Part shown: one piece after another, positions 11,904-24,760 of the stretch
Position numbering within the stretch: position 1 is the stretch's first letter
Layout of the letters: every line of letters starts with the position of its first letter
Assembly (NCBI RefSeq): GCF_949987515.2
Contig: NC_082694.2
Span: 60,696,080-60,760,079 of the forward strand
Reading direction: 5' to 3'
Source of the DNA: Delphinus delphis
Taxonomy: Eukaryota; Chordata; Mammalia; Artiodactyla; Delphinidae
Length of the DNA: 64,000 nt
Made by a program: the position numbers and the translations under genes
Notes under the pieces: model-generated
What the model saw: only the letters and a program-made list of their open reading frames with translations
Told to the model about the DNA's origin: nothing
The model's database searches: none

Positions 11904-12097
11904 GTATTTATCTTTTTGGGACTGGCTTATTTCACTTAGCATGATGTCCTCAAGGTTCATGTTGCGGCATGCATCAGAATTTCCTTCATTTTAAAGATTG
12001 AATAATATTCAGTTGTATGTATATACCACATTTTACTTATCCATTCATTCACAGGTGGCTTTTGCTGCTATGAACATGGGTCTCTTTGAGACCCTGC

Positions 12098-13054
12098 CTT
12101 TTTTAAAAAAATTGTAGTATAGTTGATTTACAATATTAGATAAGTTTCAGATGTACAACATAGTGATTCAATATTTTAATAGATTATGCTCCTTTTAAAG
12201 TTATTAGAAAGTATTGGCTATGTTCCCCATGCTGTACAATATATCCTTGTAGCTTGCTTATTTTATACATAGTAGTTTCTGGTTTGTTATATTCATTCGT
12301 TTTATATTTTGGTTCCACATACAAGCGATAACATACAGTGTTTGTCGTTCTCTGTCTGACTTATTTCACTAAGCATAATACCCTCCAGGTCCATTCATGT
12401 TGCTGCAAATGGCAAAATTTCATTCTTTTTATGGCTAAGTAATATTCCATTGTATATATATATATATACCACAGCTTCTTTATCCATTCATCTGCTGATG
12501 GATGCTTAGGTTGCTTCCATATATTGGCAACTGTAAATAATGCTGCTATGAACATTGGGGTGCATGTATCTTTTCAGAGTAGTATTTTTGTTTTATCCAG
12601 GAGTGGATTGCTGGATCATATGGTAGTTCCATTTTTAGGAGTTTTTTTGAGAAACCTCCATACCATTCTCCATAGTGGCTGCACCAATTTACATTCCCAC
12701 CAACAGTGTATGAGAGTTCCCTTTTCTCTACATCATCACCAACATTTGTTATTTATAGACCTTTTGATGATAGCCATTCTGACAGGTGTGAGGTGATATC
12801 TCATTGTGGTTTTGATTTGCATTTCTCTGATGATTAGCAATGTTGAACATCTTTTCATGTGCTTTTTGGCCATCTGTATGTGTTCTTTGGAAAAATGTCT
12901 ATTCAAGTCTTCTGCCCATTTTTTAATCATTTTTTTTATATTGAGTTATATGAGCTGTTTATATAGTTTGGATATTAACCCCTTAGTTATCACATCAGTT
13001 GCAAATATTTTCTCTCATTCAGTAGGATGTCTTTTCATTTTGTCAGCGGTTTCC
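12098..13054 (-). mobile_element. 5'-truncated L1 nested inside an older L1
   Basis: Antisense L1 of about 957 bp: 3' UTR at left (12105-12300), ORF2 C-terminal region at right. Minus-strand translations contain the ORF2 tail motifs [12 protein letters not shown] and YYLAIKR, and [15 protein letters not shown] perfect 12-bp TSD TTGAGACCCTGC occurs at 12086-12097 and 13055-13066, and the older L1 resumes exactly at the right copy. Confidence 0.92.
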
Positions 13055-13335
13055 TTGAGACCCTGCTTTCAGTTCTTTTGGATATATATACCCAGAAGTG
13101 GAATTGCTGGATCACATGGTAATTCCATTTCTAATTTTTGAGGAACTGCTATACTGTTTTTCATAGCAGCTGCACCATTTTGCATTTCCATCAACAGTGC
13201 ATAAGCATTCCAATCTCTCCACATCCTTGCCAACACTTGTTATTTTCTGTTTTTTGACAGTAGTCATCCTGATGGGTATGAGGCAGTATCTTATTGTAGT
13301 TTTGATTTGCATTTTCCTAAGGATTAGTGATTTTG

Positions 13336-13725
13336 AGGTCTTGCTTTATTTTAATGTTCTCTGTTGGTAAAACAAGAAGTTGGCAACTCAGTCTGTTTTT
13401 TTGTAAATTTATTGGTCCTTGAAATCTGAGAACTGCCAGTGTACTCTCTATGTCCTCTTTTTATCTTCTGTTTGTCTCCTAAATTCATTGCAGTTTGGCT
13501 TTAGCCCTCAATTTTCTCCCGGCACTTCTCTCACCAGAGTCAACAAATTATAAACTTATTATTGCCAAATAGGATGGACATTCTTCAGTCCTCATATGAT
13601 TAGTGAAAAGGACAGAATTAAGCCTAGAATAATGCCTCCTTCAGCATCATAGGACCTCAGTAAATGTAATTCCTGTCTCTGGTCTTCCTGCGGGGTAATT
13701 TCATCCCTTCTCATATTTGCATTCT
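13336..13725. other. Intergenic DNA, nothing recognised
   Basis: No domain-bearing open frame and no repeat that I can name. Confidence 0.5.
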
Positions 13726-13729
13726 GCCC

Positions 13730-14720
13730 CCTAGGCAGTGACTCCCAGATGTCTAGTATTCAACCATGTCTGTGGAGCACTAAGACTGTGCAAGGCACTC
13801 TGCAAGGGACACAGGAAATTAGGTATGGCCCCTGCTCTCAAGGAGCTTACAGTTTAGTAAGAGAGTTGTGCCATAAAGTATCACAGGAGCTATGAAAGGA
13901 ATGTGTTTGGAATCATGGACATAGAGAACAGACCAGTGGTTGCCAAGAGGGAGGGTGTTGGGGAGGGATGGAGTGGGAGGTTGGGGTGAGCAGATGTAAG
14001 CTTTTATATATAGAATGGATAAACAGCAAGGCTACTGTATAGCACAGGGAACTATATTCAATATCCTATGATAAACCATAATGGAAAAGAACACAGAAAA
14101 GAATGTCTCTCTCTCTCTCTATATATATATGTGTGTGTATGTGTATGTGTGTATAACTGAATCACTTTGCTGAACAGCAATAATTAACACAACATTGTAA
14201 ATCAACTATATTTCAATAAAAAATAAATAAATATGAAAGGGACAAGTTTGGAGCACAAAGAAAGGAATGGCTATTACCATCTGACTGAAGTAGACAGGAA
14301 AGGTGACATAGAGGAGAGACTGAACTGAATGAGTCCTGGAATTGCTTACCAGGTAGAAAAGGGGGAGACGGGTATCACTTGAGCAAAAACACACTGGGGA
14401 ACGGCCAGCAGTCCACCACTGCTTAAGTTGCTAGATATGTGAGGAATGAGGAGTAGCATTAAGAGAAACCAGGAGGAGGGACATTACATGCCATGTTAAG
14501 AAGTCTGCACAATAAAGACATTGGTTAGCTACTGAAGAATTTTAGGCTCAGGAAATCATATGATCAATTCTGCAGTTTAGAACTATCACTCTGATGGCAG
14601 AGTGGATAGTGGATTAAAGAAGAGAAGATTCAAGCAGGGAAATCTCTTAGACGGTCATTTCAGTAGATCAGGTGAGAGCTAATGAAGGCCTGAACTGAGA
14701 CAGCAGTCATGGAAAAGAAG
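13730..14720 (+). mobile_element. L2-like LINE relic, interrupted by an L1 3' end
   Basis: The parts at 13730-13900 (AAGGCACTCTGCAAGG and CTCAAGGAGCTTACAG) and 14235-14720 resemble the ancient L2-type 3' region in sense orientation. An L1 3' end is inserted between them. The family call rests on remembered consensus patterns and is moderate. Confidence 0.5.
13900..14228 (+). mobile_element. L1 3' end, sense
   Basis: L1 3' sequence with CATAGAGAACAGACCAGTGG at the left, then the region complementary to the antisense L1 tails elsewhere in the window, ending TTTCAATAAAAAATAAATAAA. It includes a compound TC/TA/TG microsatellite at about 14104-14155. Confidence 0.8.
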
Positions 14721-14839
14721 AAAGGGCATAAAACACAGAGATGTGATGGTACAAAATTGATGGGACTTGGTCACCAACTGGATTTGGAGAAGAGGGAAAA
14801 GGAGTTAAGAAGTTTCTGTCTTGGATGACCAAACAGATG

Positions 14840-15325
14840 TTAGTACTAAGCACTAGGAGTGGAGATAGGAAGAGGTTTCAAGGAAAGGTGAGTTCATTTA
14901 GGGACACTTTGAATTTGTGGTCTCTCTGTGGAACATTCCAGGGATTGCAGAAAGAGATCGAGGCTAGAGATACAGATTTGTAAGACAGAGACTAAAGCCA
15001 CATGCAGCAGATGCAGCAGGTGCCTTGCCAGTATCCCACTCCCACCCCACTCACCATCCTGTGCTTGCCCACCCAGGGGGCTTCCAACAGCAAGCACCGT
15101 GACTCCACTGGGAGCTGGGTGGGTGGACCCACCACGTCTGAACTGGAGAGGGACTGCTAACAGGTATGAGGTTTCTTTTTGGGGTGAGGAAAATATTCTG
15201 AAATTAGGTAGTGTGATGTTGTGTAACTTTGTGAATATACTAAAACCAGTAGACTGTACACATTTAAAAAGTGAACTTATAGTTTGTGAATCATATCTCA
15301 TTTTTTTTTTAAAATGTGTGAGAAA
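14840..15325 (+). mobile_element. Old L1M-like 3' end, sense (right part clear)
   Basis: From about 15175 the sequence follows the old L1 3' pattern (GGAAAATATTCTGAAATTAG, then GTGAATATACTAAAACCAGT, ending in TATCTCATTTTTTTTTTAAAA). The GC-rich left part (14990-15170) is not recognised. Open frames on both strands here (14894-15350) carry no domain. Confidence 0.5.
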
Positions 15326-15419
15326 AAGAAAATCCTACGGCTCAGCTTAACTGAACTATTTGATCCACAAATGTGGCCCATGTTTTCACACCTATGTGCC
15401 TTTTCAACTGTGGCTTCTA

Positions 15420-15725
15420 CCTAGAATTTTCTTTTTTCTCCCATTCCTCTCCCCCATATTCCCAAATCCTATCCTTTCTTCAAAGCCCAGCTAAAATCCT
15501 CTTTTTGTATGCATTTAGGCTTCCCCAGGTCAGGGGTTATGTCTTGTAATTCTCTGACATTTCCTGCTTATTTCGCCTCCTACTTATTTATTTTACTCTC
15601 TTCTCTGTTTAATAGATTTTCATATATCTCACTTAATAAACTTTAGATTCTTGAGAACAGGAGTTGTTTCACCTATAGATCCTATCAGTTGTCTTGCACA
15701 TAGTAGCCTTTCAAAATGTTTATTA
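15420..15725 (+). mobile_element. L2-like LINE relic
   Basis: It has the order typical of L2 3' ends: CTTCAAAGCCCAGCTAAAAT, later ATTCTTGAGAACAGGAG, then CTTGCACATAGTAGCC and TTTATTAAATCAA. Very degraded. Confidence 0.5.
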
Positions 15726-17290
15726 AATCAATACATCAAGGACTGTGATGTTTCAAGGAGAATCTAGGAAAAAAAGACAAACTAACAATAATCAGCTTTC
15801 AGCTAAACACGCCATCATCATCATTTAAGTGACTATGATACAATGTAAAGTCTAGGGTTGTATAGTCATAATTTTTTCTGGAAAGACTTGAGATTTTGAA
15901 ATTTGAGATGTCATGATCAGAGTACAATTTATAGTAAAATGTTCAGGTCATTATAGTCTAACTATATTAAAAGTAAAACCACCAAACATAAAACTGTTCA
16001 GTGATTTTATCCTGCACTGGAACACATGAAACTACTAGTGCAGAAAATGTTGCAGTGATGGTCATTTGAGGATCTTCCTTTGATGAAGTGAAAAGGAATT
16101 CATTGTATAGCCATAGGGATTCCTGTTCCTTTTAAACTCTTTGTTATTATTTTAAATTTCCCTCCATACACTCAAGCTCAGCAACTTTTCTTTCTCTGTT
16201 CTGCTACAACAGCAGGAGATGTGGCGATGTAAGAACTCTAACTCTTCAACATGAATAATAATAGCTAACATTTACTGAGCATTCACCATGTGAGTTTTTA
16301 AAAATGTTTTCCATGTGTTAGCTCATTTAGTCTTTATACAACTCATGGGGGAAGGACTACTATAAACCAAGTTAACAGTCGATGAGACTGAAGCACATAG
16401 AGGTTAACTTGCCCATGGTCACACAGCTTGATAAAAGGTAACCTCACAACGCATCCTCAGGCAGACTACCTTTAATGCCCATTACAGGTGTAGTGCATTC
16501 GATGCATTTTTTTTTCATTTAATTCTCACAACAACCCTATAGGGTGAGTAATTATCTCCCCTTATTTCATATGTAAAGAAACCTATTCTTAGTGAGATTA
16601 AGTAACTTGCAGTCGCTAATTGGCAGAGCCTAGGTTGGATTCCGTCTTCAAAGTCCTACTCCAAGCCATTCCTTCCAGCTGGTTCCTCAGGGCTGGTGCA
16701 GCTTCCAGACTGTGCGTGAGGGGGGGCCCATTTCCCTAACTCTGCTGCTCTGCTCAGTGATGGTACAAAAATTAATTTTAATACTGGCTCCCTACCCAGG
16801 TCTGTAGCACCTTTATTCTCTTTCTCAGTTGGCTTTTTATATATGTTATAACCAGTTTACAGTATTTCAAGCAGAGGTTTTTAATTAATACTCAATTAGA
16901 ATGAAATCCAGAAGCACATTTGTACATTACCTCGTCTTTCTTGGGAAACCTCTTTCTCTGCAACCACAAAGATAAACAGGAATTATTGTGAATGAGCAAG
17001 GTAATTGCTTTTTTATTGCAAATTACCTGATATTAAACTTCAAGGACACCATATGAAATCCTAGGTAGAACATAGGCAGTAACCACTCCTTTTAGTTACC
17101 AGAGTTTTCTAATTCTCCTTTTAGTCCAATCATCCTCACCACACCTCTCTTTGATTATACACTGTGTTATAAATATCTGTATATATAAATATGCAAATAT
17201 AAATATATTTGCATATATTGATAAAATAATATATAATCAAATAGTAAAGTATATAAAGTTACATATAAGTTCAAATAAAGAAAAGGGAGG
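15726..17290. other. Intergenic DNA with two MIR relics
   Basis: Two antisense MIR-like blocks: about 16255-16440 (TAGCTAACATTTACTGAGCA through TGCCCATGGTCACACAGCTT) and 16505-16645. An AT-rich stretch of alternating TATA lies at 17165-17260. No gene recognised. Confidence 0.6.
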
Positions 17291-17292
17291 GG

Positions 17293-17510
17293 GGTCTTCC
17301 CTGGTGGCGCAGTGGTTGAGAGTCCACCTGCCGATGCAGGGGACGTGGGTTGGTGCCCCGGTCCGGGGGGGAATCCCACGTGCCGCGGAGCGGCTGGGCC
17401 CGTGAGCCATGGCCGCTGAGCCTGCGCGTCCGGAGCCTGTGCTCCGCAACGGGAGAGGCCACAACAGTGAGAGACCCGCGTACCGCAAAAAAAAAAAAAA
17501 AAAAAAAAAA
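17293..17510 (+). mobile_element. CHR-type SINE, short type, sense
   Basis: Full-length copy with a pure 24-A tail (17487-17510). The flanks AAAAGGGAGG (17281-17290) and ACAAGGGAGG (17512-17521) form an approximate TSD. Confidence 0.92.
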
Positions 17511-17520
17511 GACAAGGGAG

Positions 17521-20000
17521 GTGTTATATGGAATAAACAGAGAAAGCTATAAAAAAATGGATGAATGTGCCTGGCCCAGAGCTGGTGTTCAAATAATATA
17601 ATGAATATTCGATATAGATATTATCTGTAGGGGTTATATCCAAGCAGAAGACTATGGGCTTCTACAAGTTCAGTAAGGGAAAGGGCAGATAAGGGGAGCA
17701 CAGGGGGATCTGCTATATACTCAATCCACAATCAAATGTGATAAGTGACATGAGAATTATCCATCAAGGGCTACCAGAGCACAGAACAATTATTGACAGC
17801 CTGCAAATCAGAAAAGAGAGTTCCAAGGATATAATAGTTCATCCTAGTCTAGAAGACCAACGAAAATCTCTTGCAGCAATCCAGATATGGAGGGTCTGGA
17901 CCAGGGGAGTGGCAGTGGAAACTGAGGAAGGACATTTTGAAGAATATATCAAGTATATTTCTGCTGAAAAAGAAATAGATCCTGAAGCATTTTTTCCAAT
18001 AACTATTTTACTAACTCTATACTGATACCCAAATGTTTTCTGAATTTTTCACCTATCTTTCAAGGTCATGAAGAAAGACACAAAACCAAAATAATTTTCC
18101 AGTAATCACGTTCTATAAATTAAAACTACTTCAAGTTTTGAAATAATGACTATTTCTTCCAGTGGGGCCTTAACAAATCATGTTTTTCTGCATTTAGGAT
18201 TCTGACTTAAGTAACTCTGCTACCTTAGGTCACAACAGTGTTGACTTTCTTTGCTTCTATTAAATAACATGTGTGAATGGTTGTGTTGTTAACCATTAAG
18301 TACAAGAGGTGGGGGCAGTAACTCTAGGGCAAGATTTGCAACTACAGTCACAGAAGAGGAACACTGAGCTCCTAGTTTTCAAAAAGCACCAAGAAGAAAA
18401 ATCTTTTCCATCTTGGTCATTCTGATTATATTTTCTCTCAAGGATAAAAATCTCACATGCACGTATTAAACCTAATCTTTACCCTTCAGTGCTCCTGGCA
18501 TAGGAATGGAATGTCCTGAGGAAACTGTAGTTCATGTCAAGCAAAAAAATTACAGGGACAAAGACAGTCTTACACTTAAATGTATTATTGAAAGATTCAC
18601 TTTTCAGTGATTTGAAAGGAGATGATTTCATTTTTCAAAAGAGAAGTGGAAAAGTGGAAATGAAATGACCATATGTATGTGTATATATAATATAAATGTA
18701 TATATGTTTATATGTATATATAATATATATGTATATACACATATATATATTCTCATATACACAAACCTTGCGCCTCTGTAAAATAGCAGCTTGCTTCATT
18801 TAGAAAAGTTACTTCTAGAAAGAGTAACTTCTGTCTCTTTAAGGACCACGAGTGAAAACGGGAGTCACTAGTGAGATGGGACTGGCTGTAAACTGCTCCA
18901 ATGAGATCCTGGGAATCTTGCTGAGAGAGGATATTTGGGTTTGGACTAAAATGTCAGTTGTGAAGTGGAAGGAAGAAAAAGGCAAAGTTAGGTAAGAGCA
19001 TTTTTCGGTTTTGCTTTTTTTTTAAAGAAACTTGAGTGAATTTACTTTCAATTTTAAAGTAAAAGAATAGCAGAATAAGACTACAAAATATAATTAGACT
19101 GAATTAGATATTACTGAATGTGAGACAATTAGTATCTTCTAATTTAAAAAAATGTTTCAGAAACATCTTTTAAAAATATAGCTTCGGAGTAGATCAGAGT
19201 TATACAGAATTTTACTTGCCCGGTCTTTAATATAAATTATTAAAAAATTCCCGCTTAAGTTTAAATCCAGGGACATCCAGTAAGATTTATGACTTGGTAT
19301 AAAAAGTAGGGACCCACTTAGCTTTCTTTTCTCTCTGTTCTCAAAAACTGCCCTCGACCTCTGCATGGGGATGGATGGATTATTGCCTGCAACCCATCTG
19401 CTTGTTTCAATATAATTTAATTGAGATATACTGGGCATGAAATTTGGACATAAGGAGACCTGGGTCTTTTCTGGGACAATGGGTGTCAGCTGCTCACGCT
19501 TTTCCCTCACATAAAATATGTATAATTTAACACCTAGTGTATTTTCCCTCTAGATCTCATCTCACCCGAGTCCCCCTTCACCCGGCATTGTCACCCTTGT
19601 CAATGTCACTTGGAAACCTAGGTTCGGTGATTCTTGGCTGCACTTCACTCTGATGGTAGGGGACACACTCGAATTTAAAGATGGACAAGTAGGATACACA
19701 CAACACATTGAAAGCAGAGACTTCCATTTACTCCGCTTTAGGTGAAGGGCTCCGGACGTATCCGCCTGGGTGTGGAACGCGCGGGGCCCCTGTGCCAAAC
19801 GGCCAGCTGGAGGGCAAACACTCGGGAGTGAAACAGGTGGAGAAGTGCGACGATACCTCAGGGTGAAAACTGCTCTCTACTATAGACCCTTTACAAGTCC
19901 CGTGTCCAACTTGTCACCTCTTGCCCCCTAACAACCATCGCCTACATCAGAGCGGGCGACATAAGAGAAAAAGGCAGTTCAGTAGCAATAATGGGTATCA
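17521..20000. other. Intergenic DNA upstream of the PRKD3 CpG island
   Basis: A weak L2-like relic at about 17720-17960 and an (AT/TATG)n-rich tract at 18672-18755. The open frames at 17738-18025 and 19157-19510 have no recognisable domain. GC content rises from about 19560 towards the CpG island. Confidence 0.5.
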
Positions 20001-20019
20001 AGTACAGTGCGTACCTGGA

Positions 20020-20960
20020 ATAAGTGCACGGTCGCGCCCCGCTCCCCAGTGCTCATGGGGACTCCAGGACCTCGGAGGGTGCAGAGCGAGCCTGAGAGCA
20101 CCAGGAGCTCCTGCTGCCCGCGCGTGGTGTCAAGACAGTGATCAACTTCCCCGCGCTGCTACCACCGTTTCGAGCTCGCGAGGAGACTACAGCTCCCGGC
20201 AGGCCCCGCGCCGACCGCGCGCCCCCGCCCCTCGCGCGCCCCTGCCCCCCCGCCCTCGGGCCTCAGGACGGGACGGGGCGGAGGGAGGGACAGAGGAAGG
20301 GGCGCCTGCGGCGGGCGGGATCCTGCGAGGCGCGTGAAGCCTAGCTGGCGCCTGGTCCGGGACCCAGACGCTGGCGGGCGCGGAGTTTCTCACGACCGGC
20401 GGAGCCCGCCTCTGTAAGTAGTCGCCTCGGGGAGAGCGGAACAGACACCGAAAAAGTTAGCGCCGCAGCGGCTGCCGCTTTGTTCTCCCGGCACGTCGGG
20501 TGAGGCGGCGGAGGCGGCTGCAGCCTCCCCTCCCCCACCCACCCGCACGCGGTGGCGGCGGCGGTGGCGGAGGGACTCGGATCCCGCGCGGGGCTGGGCG
20601 GCGGCCGACGGGGTTGGGCGGGAAATTGGTAGAGCGCGCGGCGGGAGGAGCGGGCGGTGGGCGCCGCTGTGAGCGGGGGCGCCGGCGCTGCAGCCAGATG
20701 GGGCCAAGTTCCGGCGTGGGCGCCGACGCCAACTTGGAGTCACGCTCCGCCGGCGACCACCGCGCCCGGCCTCTCGGACCCAGTCTCTTACCGGGTCCTC
20801 CCAACTAGCTCCCAACGCCAGATTGGCGGCACTCACGCTGACGAATTTTGGATGAGCCTTCCCCTTTTCTTTTCACCACTTTACCTTGTACGCGTCGCAA
20901 AGAGTGAGTCGACGGCGCTTAGAGAACGTAAGCCCCCACCCCAATTTCCTGACTCTTTAG
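20020..20960 (+). promoter_or_regulatory. PRKD3: CpG island, PRKD3 promoter and first-exon region
   Basis: About 0.9 kb of very GC- and CpG-rich DNA in an otherwise AT-rich window, the only such island here. It contains GC boxes (for example GGGGCGG at 20275-20281), an E2F-like TTGGGCGGGAAATT at 20614-20627, inverted CCAAT motifs ATTGG at 20625-20629 and 20822-20826, and a short GGC-rich run at 20551-20572; no TATA box is evident. The position, 8 kb 5' of the PRKD3 start-codon exon on the same strand, suits a TATA-less housekeeping-type promoter. Open frames on both strands here reflect GC content and are not taken as genes. Confidence 0.85.
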
Positions 20961-23900
20961 TTTTGCAAGTTGCGGCGTAGCTCCGAGTCGGTCTCATCCC
21001 CGGGAGGGTTTTCTTAAGACGAAACACTGAGGAGCGCAACTGCGTCTTTGAGCAGTAAAAATAACTCCATACTATTCGATTGCCTGTTGGATATTTTATT
21101 TGAAGTCATCGCAGTCAGAAGCATAGGCCTTGCCGCGTGCAGGCGCGAGTATAAATCGAGCGACGGCGTGTGTGAGAGCTGCAGACTTTTCCATACACAG
21201 ATTGATGGCTTGGACGTAACTGTTTCTTCAACCACACCCATCCCCACAGGAAATAAGACTATCGGTGTCATCTTTGATTAGGGAGGATAAGTTACACCCT
21301 GAACTGGTACTTTGTTCGACACAGCCTTAATGAGCTGTAGAGGCAAATGAAACGAAAACTTTTAAAATACCGTAATTTGTACCCTAGAAAACGTTAGCGT
21401 GTTACTCTTATACTGTTTCTCCTTTGTACTTAATGCTGCAGTTACTAAAGTTTTAGCGGCTATGATTTTCTTTAGATCAAGCTTACTTAGTAAATTTAAG
21501 GCTGTGAGGACACCTCTGGATTTGTGGCTGAAAGCATCCATAAAGTTCCCCGACCGAGATCTAGGCCAGTTTTACTTAATAAAGGAACCCTTTCCTCCTT
21601 CCGTGTTAGGATCTGGATTCAGAGCTGGCATGGACATTCAGCCAAAAAAAATGTTACAAGTTTTATTAAAAGTATTTAAAACGTGTCACAGAAGCCTTCA
21701 TGTTAGGTTTTGCTTCGGTAGGTAATGTAGATGTGGTCGGCCTGATCAGAGGAACTTGAATATTTGACAAGCCAGTTTTCCATCCTCAGTTCTATAATTT
21801 GGTATATAGCTTTTAACTTTTTAGGATGACTCAGATTCAAGAATGTTGACTGGTTTATTATCTTGAAATGAATGTTTTAAGCATCTCAGATCGTAGTGAG
21901 TCTTTTAAATACATAAATTTTAGAAGCTTTCAGTTTCATGAGGTGACGTCTTTAAAATAGAAATTTCTCTCTTAGTGGATTGCTTTTAATCTAAAAAATG
22001 CCATGGCCCTCCCAAAAAAGAGCTTAATAAATCAAGTTCTTGGATATTAAATTTTTAAAATTATATAAGAATTGGAAAAATCTTATACAGAAAAAAAGAA
22101 TGGTCATTTAAATGCATGTTTCTTAAGGGACATTTTGTTCTCATTTTTAAAAGACATTGTAAAGTTGATGAAAATATTACCATATTAGAGTTAATTGCTC
22201 ATTTTAAAAATAAACTGATTTTACAGAACTTGATATTGGGAAATTATTAGCTAGTACAGTTTTTAATTTGATTTATTAATAATCATGCTTATGATTCATA
22301 ATCTGTGCAGACAGTACTTTGAGTCTCTGATTATGTAATTCAAATTGAACGTGTGTGTGAGCCTTTTTGGAGCAGTTGTCTCATTAATGAAAAAACTTGA
22401 GATAATGTACTTAGGAGATGTTTTAATTTTAATTTCAGTGTAGAAGAAGGTTTTCTCCACTTGTGTGATTAGTTTATAGTGGCTGTATGTAAGAAATTGC
22501 TCACTGGCTATGAGTCAGATTTCTTAGATACCACTGGTGCAGAGAGAGGTTATGAAGATACATTAAGCCAAACGTAAATTTGTACAGCATCACCAGACTG
22601 GCAGTCCGTAATCTGGTTACTGGATAAACTTTTCAGTGCCTGAGCAGAGAGCAGACTTGGTGTGCTCTCTCTCTGTTCTCTCTGACATTGGAAAAGACTG
22701 AGATTCAAATACCTCTGGTCTCGATGAGCTGAATTTTACCAGCAACAATTTAGTTGAATACTGAGCTTTTAGGAGGAAAAGTATTTATCTTAACCTAAGG
22801 TAATAGTTACATTTTTGAAAATATATAAGTAGATGTAGGAAATTGCTAGAAACTATGATTTTAAAAACCATCAACAAAGTTACTTGGATTTTTCATACAA
22901 TATAAAAGCAACATCAGGATTATTAAGCAAAGTCAGGCCTGTATCAAGGTAGAATATGGATAATGACTTCAGGACTCTGGTCAGTATTGCATTGAAAAAG
23001 GCCATATGCTTTTTGTACATACTAAAAGAATACAGTACATATCAACAGGAGAAAAAAAGACCCTGCATTCATTAGCATTCCTAGCACACAAAACTTAATC
23101 GAACCAGGAAAACTGTTACTGGTAGGGAGTCATGGTAAATATTATGCTATTCTGAATAGGAAAAGTGTTTTACCTCTTAACTTTTGCCTTTACTGAGTAC
23201 AAAAAGGACACTGGCTACACTAAATGATGAGCTTCGTTTTGAAGTGTTTACTAGCTGGATTTGTTTTGTCTTCCGGAATCCTCTTTGCTTCTCTCTCTGC
23301 TTCTCTGACTCCTACTTATCCTTTGGTTTTAGCTTCCTTAAAGGTGCCTTGCCTGTGAACCTCTGTTGAAATTAGTTCCTCTCAGTATACTCTGTCATAT
23401 CACTTTTCATGATTTGTAATTGCCTTGCTATTAATGTGAATATTTGTTTAATGTGTGTGTCCTATATCACACTCTAAGCTCCGGAGAGAGCAATAGCCAT
23501 GTCTGTTTTGGTCACTGCTGTACAACCCGAGTCTCTCATAACAGTCTAGCAGATAATAGGCACTCAGTAAATATTTGTTGAATGAAAATGCTGCTGTTAG
23601 AGCTTCTTATAATTAGAGGCTTTGCTAAGAAATGAGATAATGTATATGTAGGGGGAGTTGAGGGAGAGGGAGAGAAAGGGTAGATCAACTTGTGATGTTA
23701 CCGTGAAGTAACCCTCTGTTAAGTCACCTAACCTCCAGAGCCTTTATTTTTTACCTTGTCTGTAATAGTAGGGCAGGTTGGGCTCAAGATTCCTTTAAAA
23801 TGCCATCTTTTGATTCCATTCAGCAATAGTGACAATTTTATTTGAATGAAATATGTGACAGATAATTCCCCCAAAGAATATTCGAGATGTTGCAAATAAA

Positions 23901-24564
23901 CATATTAGAAATGCTTGCCAACTCACAGCTATTAGCAACAAACATATCTAATTGATTTATGAATTAGTATGTGTACTATTGTCTCAGATTTCTGATTGAA
24001 GCATAAAGACAAAATTAGAGTTGTTAGATTTTTTTTTTTGATATTTAGTCTTAATATTTTGCACCCTACATCTTGTTGCATCTTACAGATCAAATCAAGG
24101 TTCCGTAAAGCAAAACAAGGAGAGGGAAAACAGATGGGGTGAGTGGGCAGAAGCTAATATGACAGCTCACTTAGTTTCTTCTATTTGTGTTCATGCTGAA
24201 ACTGTAAAAAATATTTTTATGCAAAAGTATAACATAGTTTGTTAATAGTTATCGATCATTCTGATATTTGATTGTAATCATAAGACAGTTACTGTTATTT
24301 GGCTAATATTAGCAGGTATTATAAAATGGAAATTTAGTGGGAAGATATCCGTCACAAATAAATTATTATTCTTGAATACAGCAGCGTCTTGCATTTTGAA
24401 GTATTTAACCTGCATACAGTATTATTCATAGATATTTGACTCACCTTTTTATGACAGTTGTTCAGCTTTTTGAAACTGCTCAAGTCAGGTATTTTAAGGA
24501 CCTCATTACCTCATGAGAAAACCTGTTGTAGATTGTTGTTAGGTTGTTGGTAATGAACTGAAGT

Positions 24565-24760
24565 AGTATAAAGAACATGGGCTTTGGAGTCAGGGAAACT
24601 TTGGTGTGAATCCCAGTTCCATCACTTATTAGCTGTGTAGTCGTGGGTAAGCAACAATTCTGAAACTCTGGTTCCTTTTCTGTAAAGCAGTTAAACAAAT
24701 TTCCTAGTGTCATAGCAAGGATTTAATGAAGTATGATATCTCAATTTCAGTGTTTAGTGT
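24565..24760 (+). mobile_element. MIR SINE relic
   Basis: It follows MIR order: GGCTTTGGAGTCAGGGAAAC, CCCAGTTCCATCACTTATTA, GCTGTGTAGTCGTGGG, then CTGTAAAGCAG. A typical ancient mammalian SINE. Confidence 0.8.

Larger units (their letters stand above)
11426..13335 (-). mobile_element. Old L1 in antisense, hosting two later insertions
   Basis: Antisense L1 3' UTR and ORF2 C-terminal sequence in three pieces: about 11426-11717, 11918-12085 and 13067-13335. The last piece translates on the minus strand as a broken ORF2 end (MQIKTTIRYCLIPIRM). The breaks are explained by a poly-A retrocopy (11732-11903) and a second L1 (12098-13054), each with its own TSD. Confidence 0.8.

Noticed and set aside
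1..20000. QPCT, the expected upstream neighbour of PRKD3 in mammals
   Set aside because: No exon resembling glutaminyl cyclase was seen; it probably lies beyond the left edge.
19921..20836. Pro/Arg/Ala-rich open frames in the CpG island on both strands
   Set aside because: Low-complexity translations explained by GC content, with no domain or matching splice structure.
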